Part shown: one piece after another, positions 12,260-24,109 of the stretch
Numbering within the stretch: position 1 is the stretch's first letter
How the letters are laid out: each line of letters opens with the position of its first letter
Origin: Sabethes cyaneus
Lineage: Eukaryota; Arthropoda; Insecta; Diptera; Culicidae
Direction of reading: 5' to 3'
NCBI RefSeq assembly: GCF_943734655.1
Contig: NC_071354.1
Span: 138,556,642-138,620,641, forward strand
Length of the DNA: 64,000 nucleotides
Position numbers and translations under genes: made by a program
The notes under the pieces: model-generated
The model's database searches: none
What the model was told of the DNA's origin: nothing
The model's input: only the letters and a program-made list of their open reading frames with translations

Positions 12260-12467
12260 AGCAAAGCAAAGCAAAGTCTTGAGCATTAACCGTCACTAGA
12301 CATTATCCTTCTTTATCGACAGACTTCGCAGCCGGCTGTTAGAGTACAGGAAAATTACGGGGTCAGTGCAACCATCCTACTGATTCTATCTAACAAAAAC
12401 CGGCTAGCCGAGATTCGAACACAACTGGCTTGTTAGATCAGCATCGTACCTCGAAGCTAACTGGGCG
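12260..12467 (-). repeat. tRNA-derived SINE, family S1, copy 1
   Basis: Minus-strand SINE: head CGCCCAGTTAGCTTCGAGG (A box) at the right, B box TGTTCGAATCTCGG near 12407-12420, a body containing CAGTAGGATGG and GTCGATAAAGAAGG, and a (CTTTG)n tail at the left end. The body and head recur at 46264-46468, and the body alone at 23231-23350. Confidence 0.75.
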
Positions 12468-12964
12468 ATTCAATTCGTTCCTAGTATCATCGAATTTATG
12501 ATTGTGACTATACGTTGATTAAGCTGTAGTTGAAGAATTTACCTTAATTCTCAACACCCATATACGGTCATCGGATCGAACGGCCGGCTACCGAACTACC
12601 TTCGAGTCATTGTTGCTCTCAAGTCTCGATAGTTGCAATCCGAAATCATGACACACAGCTTTAGTCTTATAGTCTTAACTTCGCATACTGTCCACCATTG
12701 AGGGTTAAAATATTTGCCATTTGGACATTTTCTAACAATATTATCTAGCCGTACCTCGAAGCCAGCAAAACGCACATTTTTGTACCAAAAATCTTTGAGG
12801 AACCATCTCCTTAACCCCATACTTTTTGCAGCAAAGATAACAAGCTGAAACTTCCAGGAAAGTTTTGTTTTAGTTTAACTGAAAACCCGCAGACATGTGT
12901 CCACCTTCCAGCGGCAAAGTTACTAGTTTGAGCTGACTGAAAATTAGCAAGATTTGTTATGTTT

Positions 12965-13110
12965 ACACGGCTGTAATTTTGTTGTATGTAACATCTAAGC
13001 TTTGTGCAAAAACAGGTCGATTAGATTATTTCTCCATCTTTGTTTCTTTTGATTCAAGTTGATACCTCAAACATAACTGTCCCTAGACTCGATAGAAGAG
13101 GGCGTTTTCG
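12965..13110. repeat. Dispersed repeat D2, copy 1
   Basis: Resembles 43765-43880: shared blocks include TATGTAAC, AAAAACAGGTC and a GA[C/A]T-CGA-AGAAGAG-like block in the same order. Possibly the 3' UTR of a LINE; no coding evidence. Confidence 0.5.
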
Positions 13111-13348
13111 AAACGCTGGTAAGAAATAGGTTAAGAATCTTTGATATGTGTTCTTAAATCATGAAGAAATCTAGCTTTAGTTTTCAGCAGCTCGCATAAG
13201 CCATGCTAAAGGGTTAAAAACTTAAGCCAGAAATCGCCCAAATAAGCTTGACATTCGAGTTTTGAGGGTCAGGGAAAAATATTTGAAGCATCAGGGAAAA
13301 TCAGGGAAAGTCAGGGAATTTTATTTTTGGATTTGAGTCGACACCCTG

Positions 13349-13740
13349 TATGGTAAGAAGGGGCTGACACTGACTACTGACGGTGATGAACTGGACGTGG
13401 TTGATGAATTCAAATAATTGGGATTTATGGTCACCGTCGACAATAATACGAGTAAGGAGATTCAACGACGCATCATGCTGGAAGTCGACCTTAACTTTTC
13501 TCTCCGCAAGATACTTCTATCAAGGAAAGACGTATGAACCACGAGTTGCAGCCACTGCTTAGAGATCTCCATCATACACCCATGGCTAAAGGTGGGACAC
13601 TACGGTGGGCCGATTGCGTTGGAAGTATACCAGACCCCAGACGACTGTGCAGTGAAATCCATTCTCTTCAAAAACCCCGCCGGAACCAGGAAAGAAGGGG
13701 CCCAACGTGCTAGACGATTCGCCCGAACTATGTATGGAAC
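13349..13740 (+). pseudogene. RTE-like LINE copy C, right part
   Basis: Continues copy C after the 3.84-kb insertion: the segment equivalent to copy B 49155-49700, including the AATAATACGAGTAAGGAGAT stretch (Y-L-G-S-L-V-T region) and CTACGGTGGGCCG (LRWAGH region). Numerous indels and an internal deletion near 13530 remove part of the ORF. Confidence 0.75.
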
Positions 13741-14146
13741 TTAAAGTTAGGTTAGAAACCCCACCCCTTTGAAGATGCGGTTTGTAACAACGTTAAACCA
13801 AAACTGCCCATAACTTTTTTATCTAGCACAATCCTACATATCTGAATTCACTATAACTTACTTATCTGGAGTTATCACCCTTTTTTCTGGATTAACGCCG
13901 GATCTACAGAACAAAGCCGCAGCATTTCGTTCGATTACCGTAATTATCAGGTCAGCTGAACTGGACTGAATCGACCAGTTTCTGCTTATCGCACTAATAT
14001 TTGGAACCACAGTTCTAAATTACGGATTCCCAAATAAGGATATCCGTTTTTATTATTATCAAAATCCAAAAAACACTTTTTCATTGATTTTTCTACAGAG
14101 ACTGTAAATTTTTTCTTTGGACACCACAAAATGGAGAAAAGAATCT

Positions 14147-14640
14147 GATTAAAAATCAATGCGTTATAACCAAATATATAGAAGGAAGAGACAGTGATTA
14201 TTGACGGCGTTTAACTTGAAGTGATTGAAGAGCTTATATTTGGGATCTCTGGTCACGCCAACAACTATACGAATAAGAAAATAAAATGACGCAACAAGTG
14301 GTCTAGTTTTCTCTTCAGAACATTTTTCCCTTCGCAAAACGTGTCGATCAAGGAGCATACACCACCGCACAAATTTATTGACCAATTTACGCTATGCTAA
14401 TCAGATTAATAATCCTTTACAGACTGCAAACTATAACTTTGCTTACGGCAGATAAACGAGTGCTTACGTATTTGAACGAACGTAACGAACTTTTTTCGAT
14501 GGAGTACAAACGGAAAGCCGACCAAAAATAGAAGGACCCATGATGATAGATGCCTCCATCAAGTTAAAGTTGCCTTACGAGTGTTCAGACGCCCAACAAA
14601 TTGGTTACGCGTAGCTCATGACCGACCCAAAGACCACTAT
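14147..14640 (+). pseudogene. RTE-like LINE copy A2, right part
   Basis: Resumes copy A2 at the 21-bp repeat. Recognisable equivalents are the TATATTTGGGATCTCTGGTCA stretch (positions near 14235), the CTTTACAGACTGCAA stretch (VLYGL region) and the final part with GAGTGTTCAGACGCCCAAC. Heavily decayed, no open frame. Confidence 0.7.
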
Positions 14641-15813
14641 GGAGATTAGTTCTTGATATACCACGAGTACCACGCTGCTCTATGCTGCTAGGGGAGGAGG
14701 ACGATCATCAATTGGTACAAAACTCAGCTTGTAGCGTCAGTTTTCTCCTGGATCCGATGATGGATCACCTTGAAGGGTAATTTGAGAATGATACAGAACA
14801 ACATGATGCCGCCTCAGTTTCTATATTCAGATACGTCCTTTTCTTGGGTGCGTTATTCAAGATGCGCGACATGCAGTTCACCGAATATGTCGTGGTTTCC
14901 CAGATATTGATGCTTCAATTTCAGTTAACAAGGGCACCTCAGAGTTGACGCGGTTGATGCGACGTACTGTGGGCGGCACTCCATGCTATTTTTTTGCCAG
15001 CTACAATTGAGAAGAGTTTTCCAAAGTGCTTAGTATCGAAATTGAACGCTCCAGGACCATTTCAGTCAATAGGCGGTTACTCAGCAATGAAATATAGTTA
15101 CAATAAGAACTATGAATTATAAAATAAACATTAAAAAATTCTCTAGCTACGTTTACCTTGCTATTTGACACTAAATAATTTTTATACTTGCAAACATTTT
15201 GCTACCTATTGGAACAAGAATGCCATGTATCTTGTTTTTAAAAAAGAGTTTGAAAATCTATTGTTTATCAATACTATTTACGTTTGTATAATGATTACTT
15301 TATATGCTGGACATATTGATAACTGAATTTTATTAAATAGCAATTTTTATTTCCATTTATATAGCTCAGTTAAAAACGAGTCGCAGCTCTATGGCAAATA
15401 GTAGGCAACAAAAATTGTCAAAAGTAACAAAAAATAAATCAAAGTAAAAATTTATGGAAATCAGATTTTCTCTCGAGTGCCGTTTGCCGTTTAATACTGA
15501 TGGAAACATATTTTTATTCATTTAATGTTAATGAGAACAATGATTACAAAATCGGTTTCAACCTTCAAAACATGGAATTAAAAATCGCCGTCAGTGTCAG
15601 TGACGAGATTGGCGAGCAAATAAAATAGAGATCTATGTGTTTGCAGTAGCTAAATCGTCACACAGATTGCCATGGATGTATGTACGTATACATACAGATG
15701 TACAGATTGTGTAATAAAATTTGCATATTTTACCATACATTAAATGCACATAATGGCAAGTGAATAAATCTCTCTTTACATCTGACGCGGCTCCTGAAGG
15801 GCAAGGATGGCGG
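14641..15813. other. Unassigned AT-rich region
   Basis: No ORF, TIR or tandem repeat that I can support over about 1.2 kb. Confidence 0.35.
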
Positions 15814-16071
15814 TCAACCGATCATCCACATGCACCCTCTACTTCTCTGTCCATCGTTGGTTTCATCCATTAAGCCGACTGCCCACCAGCGGAAACTGAG
15901 CTCCAAAAGGCGGTCTATTGCCGGTCGGAAGCAGAGCAGTTGAGTAGTGTCATAGTTGCAGAGTTGCTCCCCCTGTGGGCCGGACAAACCAAACTGAACC
16001 AATGATGATGGTTCCCCTAGACGATGATCGGTTTTGGCTAGTGGCCACGTCGTTTGGTCCTTGCTGAACAT
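15814..16071 (-). CDS. Possible host exon or short ORF of unknown function
   Basis: An 85-codon minus-strand ORF starting MFSKDQTTWPLAKTDHRLG, with clearly higher GC than the AT-rich sequence on both sides and a balanced amino-acid composition including a tryptophan-rich end (RWWAVGLM). An in-frame stop precedes the ATG within about 30 bases, so a first exon or a small standalone protein are both possible. I recognise no domain and no transposon similarity. Noncoding GC-rich sequence is the main alternative. Confidence 0.3.
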   Translation of the reverse strand: MFSKDQTTWPLAKTDHRLGEPSSLVQFGLSGPQGEQLCNYDTTQLLCFRPAIDRLLELSFRWWAVGLMDETNDGQRSRGCMWMIG

Positions 16072-18656
16072 GATGGCATCGTCATCGTTCGTCGGTAATC
16101 ACAACGTAGACAAAGTATGGTTGGGTGCAGGTTAGCTTGGGTGTGTTGTTGCATGTGTTCTACGTATCAAATACACTTGTTCGAAATGTGATTTGTTTAC
16201 ACAATGACAAAATACTTAGTTATTATTGATCACATCATTGATAAGAGTGATGTTTGCTATTGAAAATAGCAGTGCGAGCACAGTACGTTGCATTCAGTGA
16301 TGCGTTTCGAAAACTTTACTTCAGGTTCACAAATAACGTACGGAAAGAAGAATAAGTTCAGAAAAAAAACTCTTCTCGTATAAAAAAATGTTCACTGATG
16401 CTTGTCCGTTGTCGTTTCATGGTTAAGTCTTTCTTATAGGTCTCAATATCAGATCGAAACTACGGTCTGATAGCAGCAATAATTCATTAACCTCTTTTTA
16501 CGCTCCTTTCCACCCTTCCTTGACAGCAGCTTCTTTCGATATCGCTTGTGCACAATTTATCCTTTTCCCTCACCCTCTACCGTATCGAGTCCAAGCCTTA
16601 CAACGCCATGCCGTGCATTTTCTTTTCTTTTCTTTTTCCTGCTTTCGTTGGTGGTAGCACCTGTCTGTTACACCTTTCCCATAAATTTATTGATCTCGAA
16701 ATTATGAAACCACTTGCTAAGCACGTCAACCGTCGTAGACCGACCTCGAGGAGCGAAGTTTCCTCTCCACTACAGTCACACCAATAGCGGCAAGCGAAAG
16801 GATAGAATTTCTAGGGTGCCGCACCGATAGTAGGTTCAAAGCCACAATATTTCACAAATTAAATGCATTGTCATTAATATGGCCACAACCGGTCCATTCA
16901 CCGTCACGATTGTAGACCCAAAGCGAACTCCGCGCGATGCGGTACAATATTTCGAATATCAGACTTAGTTCGCTTGAACAGGAAATATCACCCGAGCCAG
17001 GCGTTGATGGTCGGGTTGACACGGTAAACGAACAAACCCTCACTCCCACTGTAACACCACATTGACGGACGAGAACCAACCTGATGCCAATTTTTGAACT
17101 AAAGCAAGTCCTGAGCTGCAGGATTGCTTGCAGAAGGTGCGCGGAATGCGGGCAAGAAATCCAAAGATTTTTCATAATGAGGCGGTTACGTGCCAGGAAG
17201 CACTTTGCGATGGATTATTATTGGTGTGCTAAAGCCTTATGGCCAGATACGAGGTGATTTCCTTCTTCATTCGATTCGATCCTCGTGGAATCCGAGTCTA
17301 GCAGCAATAGAGGTTAATACACATTGAATATTTTCAGCGGGTTTTTGGCTATTGAAACCTTTTCCGAAAAGTACACAAAAGTATGCTTTCGGTCAGCTAA
17401 ATCGGCTGCTCGGTCAATCTCCGCCCTTTGGCTGGCTGTATGCCGTTTTCTATTTAGTCGTCGCAGTTCTTTTTTTTTTTTTTTTGGTCCTCGTGTTCCG
17501 CCTCTCTTACATTCGGAGCACACCGGCCACGCCAAGTCAACAGTTATAAATCACGGAGCGGTACGCTGTTGTTTTGTTGCGATTTTTTTATTGCATCGCG
17601 TCCGTTCTGTTTTCTGTTTTTTGCTGCTGTTACAATTTTATGATACACTTTTTTCGTTACATTTTACATGTTTCACTTGGACAGGATTTGTGGAGCATAT
17701 TTTTTACTTCGTTCGCTGCTGCTGAACCGGCTTGCTTCACGTCGCAGAGACCATTTATCTCGCGACGATTGTGAATTTTTAGAGGAACGAAAATATAAAT
17801 TTAGAATTGCGCTGGGAAACTATCGAAATGGTTATGCAGTCTGTGATAAAGTAATCAAATTAGTTAGATGAGACTGATCAACAGAAAACAAACCGCATCG
17901 AGTGCTGTATTCATTTCGGACCAAACTTGCAGAAATATCGCCATTTTGAATGAAATCAGTGAAAACCCTGTACTAGTTTGTGATAAAAAAAGCCAGCTAA
18001 TTCTTCTTTGTTCAACTAAACTTAACTTTAAAGTTACCTTAAGTTTGCTTCTATTATCTTCTTCACCCCCGAACGAGTAAAAAAATTCGCACAGAATATC
18101 TGAGATTCATCGCATAAAACTCGAGTCATTAAATATCTGGACGCACTGTTAATTTTACTGCAGCGCTCCTAGCGGTCGAATCTAGAATGTTTTGATAGCA
18201 GTATGTTTTAAAATGTTTCTGCTTCCACTTTCAGTGCTGAGAAGTTTGTCACTACACATTAATTTTGTTTAAAAGAAGTTATACTTGATGGAAGCCAGGA
18301 ACTTCGAAAATCCGACGTGATCGAGTTCCAAAATCACGAAGTCCTTGATATGGACCGTGTGTAGCGTTCTCATACATTTCCGTGATCGGAATACCATTGA
18401 TTGGTAGGAAAACTTAGAATCGCAAACCGGATTTAAAGGTATTGAGATTAATCATTCTCAACACCTTTGAATGCAGCTTGCAGATTTGCAGATCGGACTA
18501 TGATGTCGCCAACAAATTCAGTGCCAGTCAAAACACCCTCAGAAGGATTCGTCCAACAGAAGGATTTGGATCTTTTCGGGTCAGTAAACAACCAAATAGG
18601 ATATTGAAGCAGAATCTAGCGGCTAAAAGACGTGCCCAGAAAAATGGAAAAATTCT
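16072..18656. other. Unassigned region, possible regulatory or intronic sequence
   Basis: Contains homopolymer T runs (for example 17467-17484) and several ORFs inflated by Phe/Leu-rich translation of T tracts. No recognisable protein or element. Confidence 0.3.
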
Positions 18657-18690
18657 ATAGTCTACAGTTCTACAGTTCTACAGTTCAAAA
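18657..18690. repeat. Short tandem repeat, TCTACAGT-type
   Basis: About three tandem copies of a CTACAGTT-containing 10-bp unit. Confidence 0.7.
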
Positions 18691-19288
18691 AGAACATCAA
18701 TCCACCCCACGCCCTGAATTCCGCCAAGTTGACATATATTGGGCAGAAAAATAAAAAGAGTAGAAAGGTAATTCGGGATGCGACAGATATGAAGAAACAC
18801 GAATGGTGGTCGCTCAGGCTAGCCAACAGTGTGTCTTAAATATGATGAGGACATTCGAAGAAAAGTATGAAATTACTATGAAATTGAAACACGATTATGA
18901 AGGCAGAAATCCTGGAGTGTGTTAGTAATGCAGTTGAGAGTTATCGTTAGGAATATTTTTAGTTTTGCTCCCCACCTTGGAACGGGAACAAGACTATTTC
19001 CTTCCCTGCTCATAGAAAAATCCGATGACTCCACGTTAAGCATACGGATATGGGACATAAAAATACGATTGTCTGGATGTTTTGGATATCAGGCATAGAA
19101 ATGCGAGGTTGAATGGCCGACTGAACGCGAGGCCGACAGGTATGAAGGTGAACCAAAAAGTGCAAAATACCACCACGTTCTCTTCATTTCGAAAAGGGCT
19201 CTAGCGTTTTATGTTTTATAAGGAATAATTCTATGCGAGGACTAGGGAAAATTGACTGAAGATTTGCTAACCTACTGGTAATTAGAAG
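18691..19288. other. Unassigned region
   Basis: No supportable feature. A minus-strand 60-codon ORF at 18876-19058 lacks any family signature. Confidence 0.3.
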
Positions 19289-19322
19289 AAAACGAAGTAG
19301 TAGTAGTAGTTGTAGTAGTTAA
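19289..19322. repeat. (AGT)n trinucleotide repeat
   Basis: A short, slightly imperfect run of GTA/AGT triplets. Confidence 0.85.
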
Positions 19323-19824
19323 ATCTCCCTTATTCTAACATTTAAATTCTTTATTTGAGAAACCCCAAGAAACCATTTTTATGAAAATGGCGGATGAGCT
19401 TGATTCAAGTTGAAAGCAGGTCATGTCGACCCCGTGTCCATTCGACTCGTGTTCGTTCTGTCTAGCGTCCACTCTGTCTCGCGTCCATATGCCTTTTAGC
19501 ACTATTCCAAAAGTATTTTATCCATTATGCATCACGTCTATTATGCCTAACGTCTGAAGACCTAGTGCAGTATTCTTTGCGTCCGTTTGCCGCGTATTCC
19601 AACTTCAAAAACAAACTGGGTTAGAGCGACTTTTTTGGCATATTGTTGGGGTTTATCAAAGGCTTATTAACTACCAATACCCAACTATATCTATTTGAAA
19701 AAACTTGATAAATTACGATGATCAAGCAGCACCATCCAAGGGCGTATTCGGTAGTTTGCTATACTTCAACAGCAGACCAAAAGGAAGAGAGATGTTTTAT
19801 GTGTCGGTGTTTTTCAAGTGTTGC

Positions 19825-20040
19825 CTACAATCCGGCAATATAATGGATCTGATGAAGCTGGTTTTGTAGTGACAAAAGTTTGCTTCTGGCGCTAGTGTAC
19901 AATAGAACGTCCACATACCTTAGCGTCAGAAGCAAGTGGTATTGACTCACATGCTAGATATCTTCAATGATCCATTATATTTCCGGTGGCAGTATATGCT
20001 AGAAGTGTTCTTGGCGCCTCTACCACTGACTAACTGACGT
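19825..20040. repeat. Imperfect inverted repeat (possible old foldback MITE)
   Basis: TTGCTTCTGGCGCTAG near 19890 pairs with TAGCGTCAGAAGCAA near 19920, and CCGG-AATATAATGGATC near 19835 pairs with GATCCATTATATTTCCGG near 19970. Arms are roughly 90 bp with many mismatches. No target duplication was found, so boundaries are approximate. Confidence 0.5.
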
Positions 20041-22744
20041 GACACGGGCGTTTCATTTATGACTCACAAGATCTTGCAAGCAAACGACCACTTGCTTACA
20101 AGCGAGCGATCGCTTATGTCAAACAGCAGAGCGATGTACAAAGGTACGGGAGATAGATTTAGGCAAAATTCAGTTTGTTTCACCGGAAATCTATATGAAT
20201 ATCGGAAATAACCTGTTAATTCTTCGTGTATTGGAAAAACAAAGGATTATGTAATTTTTACAAAGGACATTCACTTGTGCTCCTAGTGTGTTTCTATTTG
20301 TTTGTGTTGGTCACACATAGTTAGTGAATGACATTCTGCCAAACCTGTTCTCTACTTTTCCAAGATAAATAGCGATCCGTTGTGCAGACGGTGTTACTGT
20401 TTAACGCATTTTGATTCAAATTTTCGGACACAAGTTTTTTAAAGAAAATGTATGGGATGTCATGTCGGCTCGTCGGTGTTTCTACCTCGCACGTTTGTGG
20501 ATGACCTCAGTTTTTAGGATGGAATTAACTAGATGTATTTTCTGCTAGTGAATAAAAATTGATTCATCTGTTCATATAGGAGGAAATTTTTGCGTTCCTC
20601 GTTGATAAAAAGAAGTGGAATTGTTCTGTAATAGGGTTTATTTCTAATTCCCGTCGTAGCAAGGAAAGCCACTCTAATTTTCATCATTTCTTCGATGGAT
20701 TTAATGAATACTCCAAAAGTGACTCAAACACACTTCCCATCCGTGCACTTTGAATTCACTCAAAAGCGATTATTAAAGCGTTTTACTGTCGACATTTTCT
20801 TCTTCGTCACACGAAAAAACGTAGGAAATTTGGTTGCTAGGAACTCTTTAATGAAAAAACGCATTGAAATAGATCTCAGCTCACTTTGATTGATCGCGTA
20901 TGATGGTCAACAAACTAAAATTTTGGAGAATAACTAATTTTGCATCGAGTGTCATAAAAATCGCTGATAATTTTAATAATTTGTGGTGAATAGGCAATTA
21001 CGACGAAGTAGCAACATACCCTCCTACTGTATTATCAGCTGTTTAATGTCTAGAGTAAACGTAAACATAATTATGTGTTTTCCAAACCATCATCGAGAGC
21101 GGATATACGTAAGCGATTTCTTCTATTTTTTCGACCCAATTACGTGCTAGTGAAGAAATAGTGGTTTTGATGTTTATTGAATAAAAATTAGTAAATTACT
21201 TACATTTTTATGAAAATAGTTTGGTTAGCTGTTATATTGTTATATAGCGGCAAAGTATTTATTTGGGAAAGCGCAGCAAAAGAAGAGGAATGTAGGCTGA
21301 ATTTAGCAGCATGGAAATACCCTCCAGTACCCTAGTTATCCTTCTTTTTAAAATTCAATCAGCTATAGAAAAAATATTCAATAAAGCTTCTCCCCCATTA
21401 AACTTTGTACAGCCATTTCGTCAATTTACGCAAAACGTCAATTTGCCTTTAACGACTTTCAATAGTTTTTTGTCTGTTCTTCTATTTCCACTTAAGGGTG
21501 GCCCAAAATTTCTCGATTGGGTGAAGCTCTGACGTGTTGGAAAAATACTTGATCTTGGGTGCAACCTGCATGTTGTTGACAACCTATCACAACCTATCAT
21601 TGCCATTTTTTCGTAATAGCAGAAACGGCCTTAAAAGCATGCAACAATTGTACTGTTTCACTCATTCCATCGCCAATAAAAACGATCATTTCAAATGTTC
21701 ACTTAAGCCAAGACTCAAACAACAATAACTGCGCGAGAACGCCGATCGCCTGCACTGGCGCTGTTGTCACATAACGTACAAGTAAATTTATAGCAACCTA
21801 CTCTGCGTAGCGCGAAGACAACACCAGGTGATGCTAGTGTTTTTTTCCAAGTTTTAGGGGTGTCAATGAAACGATGTTTTGTTAGAAAATTTATTCGAAG
21901 TGTTACGTCTCTTAGTCTGTGGAGATTCCATTCGTATCGTAACTTATTTCGTTATAGATGAGCAAAATAAGTTGCAAACTCCACTTTCATAACAAAATAT
22001 GTCACTTCCAAAAAAGTTGTTTTAATCACTATCATCAATTCAATTAGAAATTAACTACGGTGCATTATATTTATTTAACTTGCTATCATATTTATGAAAT
22101 ATCTGTAAATTTAAACTACAGTTAATCCAAAACCGTAACAAATTTTTAGTTGCTCTCCGACGTTGCGCTTTTTATTTTTAAAACCTTTTCAAAGAACCGC
22201 TAAAAACATTTATATTTATGCTATTTACTGACTAGTCTGTCCGTTGTCTGTGTGATTTTGTCTCAAAATGTCTAAAATGTATTATTTTAACCACTAACCG
22301 ACGCTAATTTATAACAACAGTAAATTCAATTTATACAATTTTGTATTATCTAATCTAAAGTGTTTCACTAGGACGATCAACGTTATTTAAATGGTAATGC
22401 TCGACAGTTTTCAACGGTTTCAAGCGTCTCCCGGATTTCGCTCATCTTCGGTAGAATTTAATAAAAGCAGCCATATAATGGCAATACGTATCCAATGAAA
22501 TTGAAATTGCGATCTGCCGATAATTTTAGACATTGAAAATGACATATAGCATGACCTCATAGGAGAACGAAAAAATTCAACGATTGTTAAAGCCTGACTA
22601 AAAGTAAATCTGAACGCCCACCGTGTGTCATCGGCACGCCTCTAGTGGTAGAAACTGAAACCATTATTTTTTGATTTTCGGACGGTAGACAAAAGCGCTA
22701 GATAGAACTTTGTTTACATGTTTATGAAGAACAACTGGTACAAG
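20041..22744. other. Unassigned AT-rich region
   Basis: About 2.7 kb without a convincing gene or element. Small ORFs (for example 21311-21532 and its antisense partner) show no domain. A modest hairpin near 21940-21975 (ACTTATTT/AAATAAGT) is the only local structure noted. Confidence 0.3.
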
Positions 22745-23003
22745 GTGTTCTACATCGGAACGAAAACTGAAGTCCGGGTTCCGGTCCGGTCCGATCCGGT
22801 TAAAAATCGGCACGAACTTTGTTATTCCGACTTTATTCCGGTCCGATTTGGCTCTGTTCTGGTTCCGGAACCTGAACAGAGCCAAATCGGATCGGATTAT
22901 TAGCCTCTATAGTCGGAATATTAAAATTCGTGCCGACTTTTCACCGATCCGGACCGGACCGGACCGGAACCCGGACTTCAATTTTCGTTCCGATGTCGAA
23001 CAC
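22745..23003. repeat. Palindromic foldback element rich in CCGGTCCG
   Basis: A roughly 260-bp near-palindrome: GTGTTCTACATCGGAACGAA on the left matches the reverse complement of the right end at about 22984-23003, and the arms continue through CCGGTCCGGTCCG and CGGCACGAA to an axis at GGTTCCGGAACC (22861-22872). Long antiparallel ORFs here are mirror images caused by the palindrome. No target duplication identified. Confidence 0.8.
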
Positions 23004-23230
23004 TATACAAGATTTGTTAAAATATTCCACCCTTTGCAAAGCAATACAGAATGGAACTCAAACGACGAGAAAAAAAATCTGGAAAATCCGGTCGGGTCAG
23101 GATCATCAAAGTTGGTGCTAAAAATAGTTCTAAAGTTCTAAGTTGGTGGGAACACCAATAGTTCTAAAGAAATGCGTTCAAAGTAGAAGAAACGAGGTGA
23201 GTCACTCGCAAATTCAACTGTGCAGAGTAT

Positions 23231-23350
23231 GCAAAGCCTTGGGCTTAAACGCCTTTGTAAGACTTGAGCCTTCTTTATCGACAGGTTGAAGCCGGCTAAT
23301 TAGAGTACATGACAGTTTTGGGACTAGTGCATCGATCCTACTGACAGAGT
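23231..23350 (-). repeat. SINE family S1, partial copy 2
   Basis: Matches the body and tail of the S1 SINE: CTTCTTTATCGACAG, GCCGGCTAATTAGAGTACAT and GATCCTACTGA in the same order and orientation as 12260-12467, but the tRNA-like head is missing, so it is truncated at its 5' (right) end. Confidence 0.7.
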
Positions 23351-23960
23351 ATGATGAGTTTTATTAAGAAAAAAAATCTAGATTTTATCAGAACCGGAGA
23401 AATGCAATGATACGGTAATATGTACAGTGAACGTAGAGCTGAAGAAAAATGCTGCAATCCAGTCATTTATGGTTTTTCTTGCGACACTTCAGTCCCGAAT
23501 TATAAGTTGTTCTATGCGTTAGGCAGTTAGGCAGACTTTATTACTGTCGCGTTATCCAATGGCGTTCGATCAATTCAAATAATTATATTTTCATTTCTTT
23601 AGCTATTAAACTATCAAGGCTTATTACAAACAATGTTGACTTTAGGTGTTTATTATACATGTGCATATTTATTAGCATGTGCATACAGGGTTTAGACAAA
23701 ATAGTTTTAGGAAAACTAGAAAAATTTACCCATCGAATGCAATTGGGTCGATCTAAAAATGACAATTTTAATTGACAATTTTGTTACTCATTTGATCATA
23801 GATCGTGATTTCGCATAATTATACTGATCGTGAATATAATAAAAATAATAATTCTATGATCATTATCAGAACAGGTTTCATTATCAAGTAATTATTTGAT
23901 TGTTCCATATCTGTTTCAGACATTACTGTTTGCGAGAATATTTTGTCTGTTTATAACAAA
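23351..23960. other. Unassigned AT-rich region
   Basis: No gene or element recognised. Confidence 0.35.
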
Positions 23961-24074
23961 TAGAGTATCCAACCTACTTTGGACCCCATCAGCAGCAGTA
24001 CATAATTTGGACACTTCCATTTGATTTACCTATAAGTGTCCAAATTATGTATCCAAAATACGTTGATTACCCTA
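23961..24074. mobile_element. 114-bp foldback MITE with TA target sites
   Basis: Left end GAGTATCCAACCTACTTTGGA and right end (reverse complement GGGTAATCAACGTATTTTGGA) are similar, and an inner perfect stem TACATAATTTGGACACTT / AAGTGTCCAAATTATGTA surrounds a short loop. TA dinucleotides flank both ends (23961-23962, 24073-24074). Mariner/pogo-type TA insertion is the simplest reading. Confidence 0.75.
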
Positions 24075-24109
24075 CACTTTGAAGAATCAATTCAACGAAC
24101 CAATGCAAT

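Larger units (their letters stand above)
9511..13348. mobile_element. 3.84-kb CAGGGTGTCGA-ended DNA element
   Basis: The left end CAGGGTGTCGATTT and right end (reverse complement CAGGGTGTCGACTC) form a short TIR. A 5-bp duplication TATGG lies at 9506-9510 and 13349-13353, and removing the element restores a continuous LINE copy C. Inside each end is a cluster of TCAGGGAA direct repeats (9535-9630, 13266-13320). No transposase is recognisable; ORFs at 9769-10249, 11383-11580 and 12596-12820 show no family motifs. CAGGG ends suggest hAT-like, but 5 bp is short for hAT, so superfamily is open. Confidence 0.75.
7461..14146. mobile_element. 6.7-kb composite insertion bounded by a 21-bp direct repeat
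   Basis: Everything between the two halves of copy A2. The direct repeat 7440-7460 / 14147-14167 is perfect over 21 bp, which suits a LINE-type insertion. The left edge begins with a (GTAT)n run (7461-7475) that could be the 3' tail of a minus-strand LINE. The primary insert is not identifiable because later insertions fill it: copy C of the RTE-like family, the 3.84-kb CAGGG element and two SINEs. Seen: direct repeat and interrupted element. Inferred: order of events. Confidence 0.7.

Noticed and set aside
17324..17774. Plus-strand ORFs of 65-133 codons rich in Phe and Leu
   Set aside because: Length comes from translated T tracts; three overlapping frames are equally open and none has a motif.
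22664..23141. Several overlapping ORFs containing FRFRNQNRAKSD-type text
   Set aside because: They are explained by the CCGGTCCG palindrome; no domain and no conserved frame.
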